From: Bacteroidales bacterium
Lineage (GTDB): Bacteria > Bacteroidota > Bacteroidia > Bacteroidales > UBA10428
Reading direction: 5' to 3'
Assembly: GCA_016935615.1 (NCBI GenBank)
Contig: JAFGQO010000156.1
Location: forward strand, 1 to 41,458
DNA length: 41,458 nucleotides
Below are positions 1 through 7,773 of the stretch, one piece after another (the stretch's first letter is position 1; every line of letters begins with the position of its first letter). A program made the position numbers and the translations under genes. The notes under the pieces were generated by a model, which was not told the origin of the DNA, searched no databases, and saw only the letters and a list, made by a program, of their open reading frames with translations.

Positions 1-1
1 A

Positions 2-109
2 TATTATAAAGGATTTTATATTATAAATTTTGATAATATGCCTCTTATTACAATCGGGACTAATAATGATGCAGCATATTTTTATTTAAAATATTTTCTT
101 CAACCATAG
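2..109 (+). CDS. 3' end of an unidentified CDS (partial)
   Basis: A frame open from the window edge runs 35 codons and ends at TAG (107-109), 29 bp before the next gene on the same strand. The peptide is rich in aromatic residues and ends in FLQP. It is too short to assign to a family. In AT-rich DNA a 35-codon open frame can occur by chance, so this is tentative. The tight spacing suggests cotranscription with the lipoprotein gene that follows. Confidence 0.35.
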   Translation, partial: YYKGFYIINFDNMPLITIGTNNDAAYFYLKYFLQP

Positions 110-138
110 TAAGGAATAACTTTTGTAAAAGTAAAGTA

Positions 139-636
139 ATGAAAAAATTTTCTATGTTATCAGTTTTGCTTATTTGTTTAATTTTATCAATACAATGTTT
201 CAATAAGAAAAAGCCTAATCTAACAATAGGATTTATTATTGGTCAATATGCTTGCTTGGATAGGGATTCTTCATATACTGAGATTTACATCACAAATTCT
301 AACATTTTATTTCATACAGATATTGGAAGGATTGGTCCTTATGATTTAGTTTTAAAAAATGGAAAGATTACTTTTAATGACATAACTTATAGTATTGAAC
401 AAAAAGATTGTTATCATTTAATATTTAGAAATCAAGAGAATGAATTCTTACTTGAAAAAATAGATACATCTAAATTCATTTGTGGCCCTTTAAAAATCAA
501 TCCATTCTCCTTCCGCCATTGTTATTTTCTTGCAAAAAATGGTTTGATGACCATTGAAGAAGCTATTGATTTTATGCAAGAATTGAAGGAGCCAGTTGAG
601 GTAAAAGACGAGGATTTAATAGTTATACCCAGATAA
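139..636 (+). CDS. small predicted lipoprotein, hypothetical
   Basis: This 165-residue protein begins with a basic MKK, a hydrophobic stretch (residues 5-19) and a cysteine at position 20 in LSIQC, which fits the loose Bacteroidota lipobox. The mature part is polar and mostly beta-like, with no motif I recognise. Base composition is distinctly AT-richer than the metabolic genes further right, in keeping with an accessory region. The partial gene ending 29 bp upstream is on the same strand. Its function is unknown; an immunity or accessory lipoprotein is possible but nothing in the sequence shows it. Confidence 0.6.
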   Translation: MKKFSMLSVLLICLILSIQCFNKKKPNLTIGFIIGQYACLDRDSSYTEIYITNSNILFHTDIGRIGPYDLVLKNGKITFNDITYSIEQKDCYHLIFRNQENEFLLEKIDTSKFICGPLKINPFSFRHCYFLAKNGLMTIEEAIDFMQELKEPVEVKDEDLIVIPR

Positions 637-965
637 GAAAAGCAAATAGTAACTATACATTGCCATATTGCATGGATTAAAAATCTTTATGAGCAGGAAT
701 TAACCTTTATTAAAAGCTAAGATTGTATATACGTTTAGACTGAAACCGGAAGACTTAAAATGTTTTTTGTTTCACCCGGGATCGCAAATCCAACACCCTC
801 GCGCGGATTTGACTTCGTCGAGCTCACTTCGTTCGGTTAGCGTAGCGCAATCCGGACGGTTATTTCATCAGGTAGACAATACAGTTGTTATAACTATAAT
901 CTTTATGCTTATTGCATATCAGAAAATAGTATATTAGTACTTGAGTTAGGTTTAATTCATTATGT
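637..965. other. non-coding spacer with GC-rich insert
   Basis: No gene is seen here. A GC-richer insert at about 775-860 stands out from AT-rich flanks. It contains arms CGGATT (804-809) and AATCCG (849-854) enclosing several TTCG-rich words. The 17-mer at 809-825 (TTGACTTCGTCGAGCTC) recurs exactly at 3090-3106, so it belongs to a dispersed intergenic repeat. Confidence 0.45.
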
Positions 966-1082
966 ATGTCCGACAAGTATAAAATTCATGAGCAAAACGC
1001 ACCCTATTTTATTACAATGACAACCGTTGGCTGGATTGATACTATGATTATGCAAGTTGACTCATCGTTGAAGAGTAATTAA
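966..1082 (+). pseudogene. 5' remnant of a REP-associated tyrosine transposase (RAYT, Y1_Tnp)
   Basis: Translation from ATG 966 gives a 38-residue peptide opening MSDKYKIHEQNAPYFITMTT and continuing VGWID before it loses similarity and stops at TAA 1080-1082. This opening is characteristic, from memory, of Bacteroidota IS200-like/RAYT transposases, which normally continue for about 180 residues to a catalytic Tyr; that part is missing. The copy therefore looks like an internally deleted relic. A hairpin repeat follows 36 bp later (1119-1138), and further REP-like hairpins lie at 1504-1586 and 2325-2433, which suits an old RAYT/REP locus. Confidence 0.6.
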
Positions 1083-1100
1083 AAGAGTTATACGAAAAGG

Positions 1101-1138
1101 ACTGTCAGAAACACAGTCATGCCTGCAATGACAGGCAT
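1101..1138. repeat. tandem short hairpins upstream of the GIY-YIG gene
   Basis: Two hairpins are adjacent: ACTGT/ACAGT (1101-1117) and a 7-bp stem ATGCCTG/CAGGCAT with a 6-nt loop (1119-1138). They sit between the transposase remnant and the GIY-YIG start codon. The second resembles the REP-like hairpins downstream (a CCTGC core). Confidence 0.55.
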
Positions 1139-1163
1139 CTGCTTTTACAAATACTGAAGTCGA

Positions 1164-1457
1164 ATGAAGAAACGCAATTATTATGTGTACATTGTAACAA
1201 ATAAAAACAATACGGTATTGTATACAGGTGTTACAAATAACCTGGTAAGAAGAATGCACGAACACAAAACCAAATTTAACAAAGGATTCACAGCAAAGTA
1301 CAATGTTTCTAAGCTGGTGTACTTTGAACAGTTTGTCTCTGTTAAGGAAGCCATCCTAAGAGAAAAACGCATTAAGAAATGGAAAAGAGAATGGAAGGAA
1401 AGACTGATTCGAGAAAAGAACCCGGAATGGATTGACCTGACCTGCAATTTAAGCTGA
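1164..1457 (+). CDS. GIY-YIG domain endonuclease-like protein (UPF0213/YhbQ type)
   Basis: This 97-residue protein is a stand-alone GIY-YIG domain. The N terminus carries YYVYIVTNK (the YIV variant of the GIY half) and, 11 residues later, LYTGVTNNLVRRMHEH (the YTG variant of the YIG half, with the conserved Arg of the first helix). The conserved Glu lies in the REKRIKKWKREWK segment. Length is normal for the single-domain family found widely in Bacteroidota. The biochemical role of such proteins is unsettled; DNA nicking is inferred from the fold. The gene is embedded in REP-like hairpin repeats, which may mean a role in their spread or merely a shared mobile neighbourhood. Confidence 0.85.
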   Translation: MKKRNYYVYIVTNKNNTVLYTGVTNNLVRRMHEHKTKFNKGFTAKYNVSKLVYFEQFVSVKEAILREKRIKKWKREWKERLIREKNPEWIDLTCNLS

Positions 1458-1503
1458 TATTCAGCTTAAGATCAGAACGGTATAGGAATTGGTTGTTGTA
1501 TAG

Positions 1504-1586
1504 GGAAAGGCGGATTCCTGCCTTCGCAGGAATGACGGTAACAGAAATACTTACGGGAAAAATTCTTTATCCATTATAACCGGCAA
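1504..1586. repeat. REP-like repeat, copy 1
   Basis: This is an 83-bp unit with a perfect 8-bp hairpin (arms ATTCCTGC and GCAGGAAT, loop CTTC, 1514-1533). A conserved tail follows that runs through AATGACGGTAACAG and ends TTTATCCATTATAA-C-CGGCAA. Copy 2 at 2325-2433 has the same head and tail in the same orientation. Confidence 0.75.
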
Positions 1587-1696
1587 AACACAAGCGTTAA
1601 TCAGGGAACAAGGTGAAAAATAAATATTATCCTTTTTAACAGAACTAAATGGGAGGGATTTTCGTTAACTTTGTAGGACACACAAACACTTCGGCC

Positions 1697-1939
1697 ATGA
1701 ATACGATAGAGAAACGCGATTTTATACATAGCCACCTGCACCAGGTTGACGATTCTTTAATTGATGAATTTTTTACAAAAATGCTGTCGCTTTTAAACAA
1801 GCCGGGAGTAAAATTAACTGATGAACTCAAAAGCGCATTAGATCAGGCGATACATTCTCTCGATGAAGGTAAAGGAATACCTCATAAAAAAGTTATGTCT
1901 GAAATGAAAAAGAAGTATCCGAACCTAAAATTTGTATAA
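1697..1939 (+). CDS. antitoxin of a type II RelE/ParE-like toxin-antitoxin pair
   Basis: This is an 80-residue protein starting MNTIEKRDFIHSHLHQVDD. I prefer the ATG at 1697 over the upstream in-frame ATG at 1649 because the extra 16 residues look like leader sequence and the shorter form matches, from memory, the usual start of this Bacteroidota antitoxin family. The protein is helical and charged, ending with a KYPNLKF-type tail. Its stop codon shares a base with the start of the toxin reading frame (TAATG at 1937-1941), the classic layout of a translationally coupled antitoxin-toxin operon. It probably binds and neutralises the toxin and autoregulates the operon. It remains intact although the partner is broken. 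Confidence 0.75.
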   Translation: MNTIEKRDFIHSHLHQVDDSLIDEFFTKMLSLLNKPGVKLTDELKSALDQAIHSLDEGKGIPHKKVMSEMKKKYPNLKFV

Positions 1940-2256
1940 TGCGCAAAATCACATGATCTCCTGAATCCCATGAAGATTACAATAAAAATATTGCTTTCCT
2001 GTTAGAAGAGTGGACCGAAAGAGAAGCCCAGATATTCATTGACGAAGTGCAAGAAATCCTTTTTCAGTTGAAAAAAGGGAATATTGATTTTAAGCAAATC
2101 GGTTACCGGGATTTAAGAGGCGTTAAAGTATGTGATCAAATCAACTTGCTTTACCGGTTTAACAAAGACAATAACATCGAGCTTATCCGTTTTTGGGATG
2201 ACAGACAAGATCCTCAGAAACATAAAGAAGCATTGAATAAATACTTCATGAAATAG
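1939..2256 (+). pseudogene. RelE/ParE-family toxin interrupted by a stop at codon 6
   Basis: From the ATG overlapping the antitoxin stop, the frame reads M-R-K-I-T, then TGA (1954-1956), then 99 further sense codons to the TAG-terminated C-terminal FMK. The continuation has the RelE/ParE pattern: an N-terminal helix pair (FLLEEWTEREAQIFIDEV), then GYRDLRGVKV, LLYRFN and IELIRFWDDRQDP. Related toxins commonly have Trp where the stop lies (KITWSPES-type opening), so a single TGG-to-TGA change explains the break. The next in-frame starts are GTG 2047 or TTG 2074, which would delete the first helices. A sequencing error cannot be excluded. Confidence 0.7.
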
Positions 2257-2324
2257 CAATTATCCCCGCATACAAAATTTATTCCGCGCGAGGTGGTACG
2301 ACATTGAAATTTGTTACTGACTAA

Positions 2325-2433
2325 GGAAAGGCGGATTCCCTGCCTGCCTGTTTATCCGCCGAAATGGCGGACGCAGGAATGACGGTAACAGAGATGCTCT
2401 CAGGAAGAATTTTTTATCCATTATAAACGGCAA
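2325..2433. repeat. REP-like repeat, copy 2, with an inserted inner hairpin
   Basis: This has the same head (GGAAAGGCGGATTCC) and tail (CAGGAATGACGGTAACAGA, then TTTATCCATTATAA-A-CGGCAA) as the copy at 1504-1586. The loop of the main hairpin is enlarged and contains a second perfect stem, TCCGCC/GGCGGA (2355-2371). The two copies are direct repeats either side of the toxin-antitoxin pair. Confidence 0.75.
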
Positions 2434-2437
2434 CCAG

Positions 2438-2498
2438 TAATCAAATAGTGTAATCAATTAAACAGTTACACGATTACACAATTCAACAATTAAACGGC
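2438..2498. repeat. degenerate AT-rich simple repeat
   Basis: A run of near-repeats such as AATCAATTAAACAGTTACACGA and ACAATTCAACAATTAAAC. The same vocabulary recurs at 3185-3243, 10995-11095 and 38030-38200, always between genes. Confidence 0.6.
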
Positions 2499-2508
2499 TA
2501 CCAGAACC

Positions 2509-2934
2509 TCAATCCTGTATAATAAGCAGTACCGCCATGATTACAGGCACAACAAAGATCTTCAGTTCGAAGGGTATGAATTCGGAAACTTTGGAAATGT
2601 TATAGGCTATGGGGGCAATCTGAAATTTCATGTTCAGATTCTGCCGGTAAACCAGGGAAAGAAACGCAGACGTGGTAAAGAGATACTGTATTCCTCCGCC
2701 AATAAAACTGACCGATTGAAATATCTGTGTGAAAATTGAGATCTTAATGCAGTGCCTGAGACTGTTTATCAGAGCATACCCGGCATACGCCGTACCGGCA
2801 TATAAGAGTATGCCAAGAACAAATGAGAAGATGGCGCCCGGATCATCAAATGCTTTGCCGATGTTAAATATAAGGAGAAGTACTCCGAAAATGCCTGTAA
2901 TTAATTCATACAGACCGATAATTCTGTATTTCAT
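2509..2934 (-). CDS. four-helix integral membrane protein, hypothetical
   Basis: This is a 141-residue hydrophobic protein with about four membrane segments (roughly residues 7-26, 34-54, 64-92 and 122-140). It has no catalytic motif. The first part (IGLYELITGIFGVLLLIFN) resembles the openings of small uncharacterised Bacteroidota membrane proteins. It stands alone on the minus strand between repeat-rich spacers, with no close partner gene. The role is unknown. Confidence 0.55.
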   Translation of the reverse strand: MKYRIIGLYELITGIFGVLLLIFNIGKAFDDPGAIFSFVLGILLYAGTAYAGYALINSLRHCIKISIFTQIFQSVSFIGGGIQYLFTTSAFLSLVYRQNLNMKFQIAPIAYNISKVSEFIPFELKIFVVPVIMAVLLIIQD

Positions 2935-3244
2935 CGATTGCTCAATTGCGTTCAGACTATAAATATAAAAATTTGAATTGAATAGGAATACGAATCACCA
3001 GAAATATATCGGTATTTGGTGAATGGTGACTGGTGAATCGTGATTGGTGATCAGTAATTAGTCGCAAGTTTCAAGATTAACTGAACTGGTTGACTTCGTC
3101 GAGCTCTCCCGAATTTTTTCGAGATCGGTTGATTAACTGAGATTTTTAATAAACTTAACGTCTTTCTTCTAACTTCATTTCATCGATTGCCCAATTCATC
3201 GATTAATCATTTTTAACAATTAAACAGTTAAACAGTTCCACGAT
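2935..3244. repeat. repeat-rich spacer without genes
   Basis: This holds a GGTGA-rich imperfect tandem repeat (about 3018-3055, units like TGGTGAATCGTGATTGGTGA), the dispersed 17-mer TTGACTTCGTCGAGCTC (3090-3106), and an AT-rich simple repeat (3185-3243) abutting the esterase stop codon. A reverse-complement relative of the GGTGA tract is found at about 38118-38165. Confidence 0.55.
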
Positions 3245-4144
3245 TCAACGCCCGGGCAATAGCTTTTCATCAAGGTATAACAAGCCATATACAGTGGCCT
3301 TATACCAGTAAGACCAGTTATGACCGCCGGGCCTTACATGGTAGTCGTGCAGAATAGTATTTTTCAGGAGGAGCTGGTGGAATGCCTCGTTGGCCGGCAA
3401 AAGAAAATCATTCATGCCACAATCGATGTACCAGTTGATCTCACGCATACTATTCACCATTATTGTATCTGTTAACGAATAAGGCGAATTTTCTGCCCAG
3501 TGGTTTGTAATGCGTGCACTATCGGATAATCCCGGTCCGAATACCCTGCCGAAATATTTTTCATAACGGTCCTGCGGTAAATTTTTAAAAATTTCTTCAT
3601 TGCGCACTGCCGCACTCATTGCCACAACATTACCAAACAGTTTAGGATGTTTGATGGCATTGATAATGGCTCCGAATCCACCCATGGATAATCCCATAAT
3701 TGCACGGGAAGATTGCTCCGGTATTGTCCTGCAGATTGAGTCAATCGCCGGAATCAGCTCCCGGGAAAGGTAATCGCTGATCATATTGCTGCTGTCATAA
3801 TTGTTTATAAAATAGCTGTTGCCCGCATCGGGCATAACATAAATGAAATTCCTGATATGCATTGTCAATTGCATACTATCAACCAGCTCGTTGATCCTGC
3901 AGCGCACCAGCCAGCTGTTCTGATCACCGCCAAAACCGTGAAGCAGGTAAATAACAGGGAAGGAATCGGAGTTTGTATCATAATCTTCCGGCAATAGCAG
4001 GGAATAACTCATCTCCCTGTTCATGACCCGGCTGTTTATGGTCTGATCCTTAATAACCAGACTTTGTGTAAATCCTGGGACTGATGTAAAAAACAGCATC
4101 ATGAAAATTACAGGAGCATACTTATGCAGCATTCCATACCTCAT
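3245..4144 (-). CDS. secreted alpha/beta-hydrolase esterase (esterase D/FrmB-like, PF00756)
   Basis: A 299-residue protein with a Sec signal peptide (cleavage near residue 27, FTQ-S). The fold markers are the oxyanion-loop YLLHGFGGD (67-74), the nucleophile elbow GLSMGG with Ser153, a likely acid Asp246 in GMNDF, and His275 in GGHNWSYW. This is the putative-esterase family that includes S-formylglutathione hydrolase, siderophore/enterobactin esterases and feruloyl esterases; length fits one domain with no carbohydrate-binding module. Substrate cannot be told from sequence. The start at 4144 or the in-frame Met at 4132 are both possible. It is divergent from the UPF0104 gene, with 111 bp between starts. 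Confidence 0.82.
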   Translation of the reverse strand: MRYGMLHKYAPVIFMMLFFTSVPGFTQSLVIKDQTINSRVMNREMSYSLLLPEDYDTNSDSFPVIYLLHGFGGDQNSWLVRCRINELVDSMQLTMHIRNFIYVMPDAGNSYFINNYDSSNMISDYLSRELIPAIDSICRTIPEQSSRAIMGLSMGGFGAIINAIKHPKLFGNVVAMSAAVRNEEIFKNLPQDRYEKYFGRVFGPGLSDSARITNHWAENSPYSLTDTIMVNSMREINWYIDCGMNDFLLPANEAFHQLLLKNTILHDYHVRPGGHNWSYWYKATVYGLLYLDEKLLPGR

Positions 4145-4212
4145 AATGCAGAATTGGTTAAAAAAGTGAATAAAGCCATACTATTTCAGTCTGTTACTAC
4201 TTAAGTTTTCTT

Positions 4213-4220
4213 TAGATTTG
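4213..4220 (+). promoter_or_regulatory. Bacteroidota -7 promoter box (TAGATTTG)
   Basis: An exact TAnnTTTG match 35 bp before the ATG at 4256, placing transcription start near 4227 with a 5' UTR of about 30 nt. No convincing TTTG -33 element is seen at normal spacing. Confidence 0.4.
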
Positions 4221-4255
4221 CGAAATATAATGTACAACAGGTTCAATTCCCACAA

Positions 4256-5284
4256 ATGAAGAAAATCGTTTTCAACACCATCAAGTATCTTTTGCTTTTT
4301 TCTGTCGGAATACTCATTTTCTGGTTTCTTTACAGGAAGTTTGAATGGAAAGAGATTGCAGATGCATTAAAAGGACTGAATTACTTCTGGATCGTCCTGT
4401 CCATAATATTCGGCTTACTGTCCCAGTTGTCCCGTGCTATCCGGTGGAAAATGCTTATCAAACCCATGGGATACAATCCACGACTTTCCAATACGTTTTT
4501 GTCAGTGCTTGTACTTTATTTTGCCAATCTTATTATTCCCCGGGCAGGTGAGGTGGCCCGCTGCGGTGTGCTGGCCAAGACTGATAAGGTGCCTTTTACA
4601 AAGCTTGTGGGTACCGTATTTGTTGAAAGACTGGCCGACACCCTCATGCTGTTTATTTTGACAATCATCATTTTTGCCAGCAATTTTTCTGTTATACTGA
4701 AATTTTTTGAAGAAAACCCGAAGATCACCGGGAATTTGCTCAACCTGCTAAATCTGAAATATATTCTTATATTCTGTCTGGTGATTGTTCTGGGCATTAT
4801 AGGGTACAGGCTGTTAAAGAAAAGGTTGAAGAAATCGAGTAAGAAGGGGAGGATTGTTGAATTAAAAGACCAGTTTGTTGCCGGTATAAAGTCGATTGCT
4901 TCCATGAAAGGAAAATGGAAATTCCTGGGTCATACGATGTTTATTTTCCTGATGTGGCTGGTCATGCTTTATGTGGTTTTTCTGGCCTATGAACCTACGA
5001 AACATATGACCCTCAGAGCCGGTATGGTGGTGTTTCTGATGGGCGGACTGGCAATGCTGGCACCTATCCAGGGAGGGATCGGACCCTGGCATTACATGGT
5101 GGTTCAAACCATGATCCTTTACGGCATTGAAGAAAAAACAGGATTGATCTTTGCATTGATAGCACATTCCTTTACCAACCTGATCTATATTATCTTTGGT
5201 GGCATAGCGGTAATGATCCTGATCTTTCGGTATGGCAGTGAAACAATCCGGTTCCGCTCAACACCACTGGTTAACAGTCGTTAG
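4256..5284 (+). CDS. UPF0104 family membrane protein (lysylphosphatidylglycerol synthase TM-region-like)
   Basis: A 342-residue polytopic protein with about eight membrane helices. Family markers include SRAIRWKMLIKPMG (residues 59-72), then NLIIPRAGEVARCGVLAK with the conserved Gly-Glu and Arg, and FVERLADTLML. A C-terminal GGIGPWHYMVVQTMILYGI segment is typical of the PF03706 fold shared by MprF flippase domains and archaeal AglD. No cytosolic aminoacyl-transferase domain is present, so a lipid-translocation or polyprenyl-lipid handling role is more likely than lysyl-PG synthesis. That inference is from family only. The gene stands alone with its own promoter-like box. Confidence 0.82.
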   Translation: MKKIVFNTIKYLLLFSVGILIFWFLYRKFEWKEIADALKGLNYFWIVLSIIFGLLSQLSRAIRWKMLIKPMGYNPRLSNTFLSVLVLYFANLIIPRAGEVARCGVLAKTDKVPFTKLVGTVFVERLADTLMLFILTIIIFASNFSVILKFFEENPKITGNLLNLLNLKYILIFCLVIVLGIIGYRLLKKRLKKSSKKGRIVELKDQFVAGIKSIASMKGKWKFLGHTMFIFLMWLVMLYVVFLAYEPTKHMTLRAGMVVFLMGGLAMLAPIQGGIGPWHYMVVQTMILYGIEEKTGLIFALIAHSFTNLIYIIFGGIAVMILIFRYGSETIRFRSTPLVNSR

Positions 5285-5588
5285 AAGTTATGTAAAAAAA
5301 TTTTGTGAGTTTTTGTATTTCTGTACTTTGTGACAATAAAATTTAACCACGAAGGAGCACGAAGTACATCTCGAAGGAACACAAAGGTGATTTGAAATGA
5401 TTTGTAATATGATCCTTTGTGATCCTTTGTGATCCTTTGTGATCCTTTGTGAAATATCCTTAGTGTACTTGGTGGTAAAAAAAAAATTAACCGCTGAGGC
5501 TCATAATGTACCTTACAAAGGGATACTATGGGTATGTAAATTCCTTTTCATTGAAAATCTTCAAAGGCCTGTCCGGTAATAATTTATT
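5285..5588. repeat. spacer with CACGAAG-type inverted repeats and a 10-bp tandem repeat
   Basis: No gene is seen. From 5345 the sequence reads ACCACGAAGGAGCACGAAG..., and at about 5457-5477 the roughly complementary CTTAGTGTACTTGGTGGT closes an imperfect inverted repeat. Between them are four perfect copies of GATCCTTTGT (5411-5450). The spacer lies between convergent genes and could fold in the transcripts of both. Confidence 0.65.
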
Positions 5589-7634
5589 TCAATTCACCAC
5601 AGGCAAAAAGGAATACTCTTTACCGTATTTCAGCATCTGCCCGGCAAAATCATCTACATAGTGTATTTTCACGTCCGTAATCTCTCCGTCCTTCTCCACA
5701 AGTTCGTATTCCGGATTCACAAAGCCGCTGTACGGAGCAATGTGAAGTTTCTCGAATCTAGCCAGCACTTCTTTATGTAAGTCAGCATCAACTTTTACAG
5801 CAAAGTTTTCCACCAGCTCTTTGCCGGCTTCGTAATCTCCTTCCGATTTGATGCGCTGAACTTCTGCAAGCAGCTCTCCGAAAAGACCACGCAGCTTTTG
5901 AAAATCGTTTATCCTGTAATAGGTTTTGTCGTCTTTTACGATCTTCTCAATAACATTTTCGTCTTTTCCGTTTTCATAACACCATTTTGCTATCAGCTGA
6001 CGGTTTCGCATATGTGCCTGCTGGATCTCATTCCCCGGCTTGATACGGTTTAGCTGGGTCATTATGCCATTCCGGATATAATTTATGTATGCTGCCTTTG
6101 CCGCATCTTCATTTGGTAATAATCCCAGTTCGATCATTTTGGGATCCATGATATAGTATAAAGCAAACAAGTCGGCGCGTGCTTCTTCAAGCGGCGACTG
6201 GTAGTTTTTCAGGTCTTCCGAGCGAACTCCCTCCAACAACTGTCCGGAGCCGTGACCAAGGCATTCGTGCAGATCGGTATGCAGGTTGCCGGAAAGCAAA
6301 CCGTATTTTTTGCTCAGTTCAATTTCAACAGAGTCATAACAAAATTCTTCCAGGAATCCGCTTCCCAGGTTTGCCTCGTTGTATGCATCCGTGATATTCT
6401 GGATGGTGACAGATTTTGATCCGTGTTCTTTTCTTATCCAGTCGGCATTTGGCAAGTTGATCCCGATGGGAGTATGCGGATAACAATCGCCGCCAAGCAT
6501 AGAAACGATTATGACTTTCGCCGAAACACCCTTTACTTCTTTCTTTTTAAATCTGTCCCGGATGGGCGAGTTATTTTCAAACCACTGGGCATTGGATGAA
6601 ATAATCTTCGTTCGTTTTGTAGCTTCAAGGTCCTTAAAATTTATTACCGATTCCCAGGTTGCTTTCATTCCCAGGGGATCTGAATAGGTTTCAACAAACC
6701 CGTTGACAAAATCAACAAAAGAAGTGTCGCTTACCCAGATCGTATTGTATTCGTCCCAGGTTGTCAGGTTGCCGGTCCGGTAATATTCAATTAACTTTTC
6801 AATGCCTGCAAGCTGTTCGGGGGAATCGGCCACCGATGTTGCTTTTTCAAGCCAGAATATGATCTGATCAATGGCTTCACCATACAATCCTCCCGATTTC
6901 CATGTGATTTCCTTTAGCGCCCCATTGTCTTTTACAATCCGTGTGTTTAAGCCGTACGAAACAGGAGTTGTATCGTCAGGGTCTTTCATTGTTTCATAAT
7001 AGGAAGTTACTTCTTTTTCATTGACATTCTGATAGAAATTCACGGCCGAAGCTGCCACCAGGTCTTTGTCAGGATCCTGGTTTACCTTTTTGCCCAGCAC
7101 ATCTTTATCAAAGATCACAGGGATAAGAATATCCAGTGTTTCCAGTACTGAATGCTTCTGAAGCTGAGGAAATCCTTTGTTGTCTGAATTTGATGTCAAT
7201 TCTGTAAAATAATCCCTGGAAAAATCAGGAAGGATCTTGTCCGTGGAATAATGATGGTAAATACCATTTGAAAACCATACTCTCTTCAGGTAAACAAGGA
7301 ACTTTTCAAATTCTGCTGTTGTCCGGTTACCTGAGTAGGTTTCATAGATGTTTTCGAGGGTTTTACGTATGGCAAGATTGTATTTGCCATTCTGATCCCA
7401 GAGTATATCTCTTCCGCAAAGCGCTGCCTGACCAAGATAATAAAGCAGTTGCTTTTGTTTTACGTTCAATTCGTCGAAATCGGGAACCTGGTATCTTAAG
7501 ATCCTCAGATCTGCAAATTGCTCAAGCACGTAATCAAAAGATTCTTTCTGTTCCATATCTTCTTTTTTGGTTCTGGAGCATGATAATGCTATTACAATGG
7601 CTAATGATGCAATGATAATTTTTTTTGTTTTCAT
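5589..7634 (-). CDS. dipeptidyl peptidase III family metallopeptidase (M49), lipoprotein
   Basis: A 681-residue protein. The zinc motif of M49, HExxGH with one extra spacer residue, is present as HECLGH (456-461), followed by GSGQ. The second motif, giving the third zinc ligand, is EEARAD (483-488, family EExxxD/E). The N terminus has a lipoprotein signal ending LALSC or IALSC (Cys19), so the enzyme should be anchored in the periplasm or on the outer membrane rather than cytosolic as in eukaryotes. Family activity is removal of N-terminal dipeptides. Length is normal. A TAAATTTG promoter box lies just upstream. The sigma/FecR/STN operon reads in the same direction but ends 139 bp upstream. 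Confidence 0.92.
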   Translation of the reverse strand: MKTKKIIIASLAIVIALSCSRTKKEDMEQKESFDYVLEQFADLRILRYQVPDFDELNVKQKQLLYYLGQAALCGRDILWDQNGKYNLAIRKTLENIYETYSGNRTTAEFEKFLVYLKRVWFSNGIYHHYSTDKILPDFSRDYFTELTSNSDNKGFPQLQKHSVLETLDILIPVIFDKDVLGKKVNQDPDKDLVAASAVNFYQNVNEKEVTSYYETMKDPDDTTPVSYGLNTRIVKDNGALKEITWKSGGLYGEAIDQIIFWLEKATSVADSPEQLAGIEKLIEYYRTGNLTTWDEYNTIWVSDTSFVDFVNGFVETYSDPLGMKATWESVINFKDLEATKRTKIISSNAQWFENNSPIRDRFKKKEVKGVSAKVIIVSMLGGDCYPHTPIGINLPNADWIRKEHGSKSVTIQNITDAYNEANLGSGFLEEFCYDSVEIELSKKYGLLSGNLHTDLHECLGHGSGQLLEGVRSEDLKNYQSPLEEARADLFALYYIMDPKMIELGLLPNEDAAKAAYINYIRNGIMTQLNRIKPGNEIQQAHMRNRQLIAKWCYENGKDENVIEKIVKDDKTYYRINDFQKLRGLFGELLAEVQRIKSEGDYEAGKELVENFAVKVDADLHKEVLARFEKLHIAPYSGFVNPEYELVEKDGEITDVKIHYVDDFAGQMLKYGKEYSFLPVVN

Positions 7635-7654
7635 ACCTGTGTTTTTTATCCGGA

Positions 7655-7662
7655 CAAATTTA
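7655..7662 (-). promoter_or_regulatory. -7 promoter box (TAAATTTG on the minus strand)
   Basis: An exact TAnnTTTG match ending 20 bp before the M49 peptidase start codon, implying a very short 5' UTR. No clear -33 element is seen. Confidence 0.4.
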
Positions 7663-7773
7663 TTATTTCTGTGGTACTCGTCACTGATTTCGTCAGCTAA
7701 TATTTATCATGTTTTAATAATGAACTTGGAGAAGCTAAATGTGTTCTTCCGGATACAATGAAAGTCGGACCAG

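Noticed and set aside
1954-1956. TGA read as tryptophan (alternative genetic code)
   Set aside because: Several clear genes in the window, such as trpB2 and the methyltransferase, end in TGA at the expected place, so TGA is a stop codon here.
4516-5167. Long antisense frames inside the UPF0104 gene
   Set aside because: The sense frame has strong family motifs and membrane helices; the antisense translations are typical shadows.
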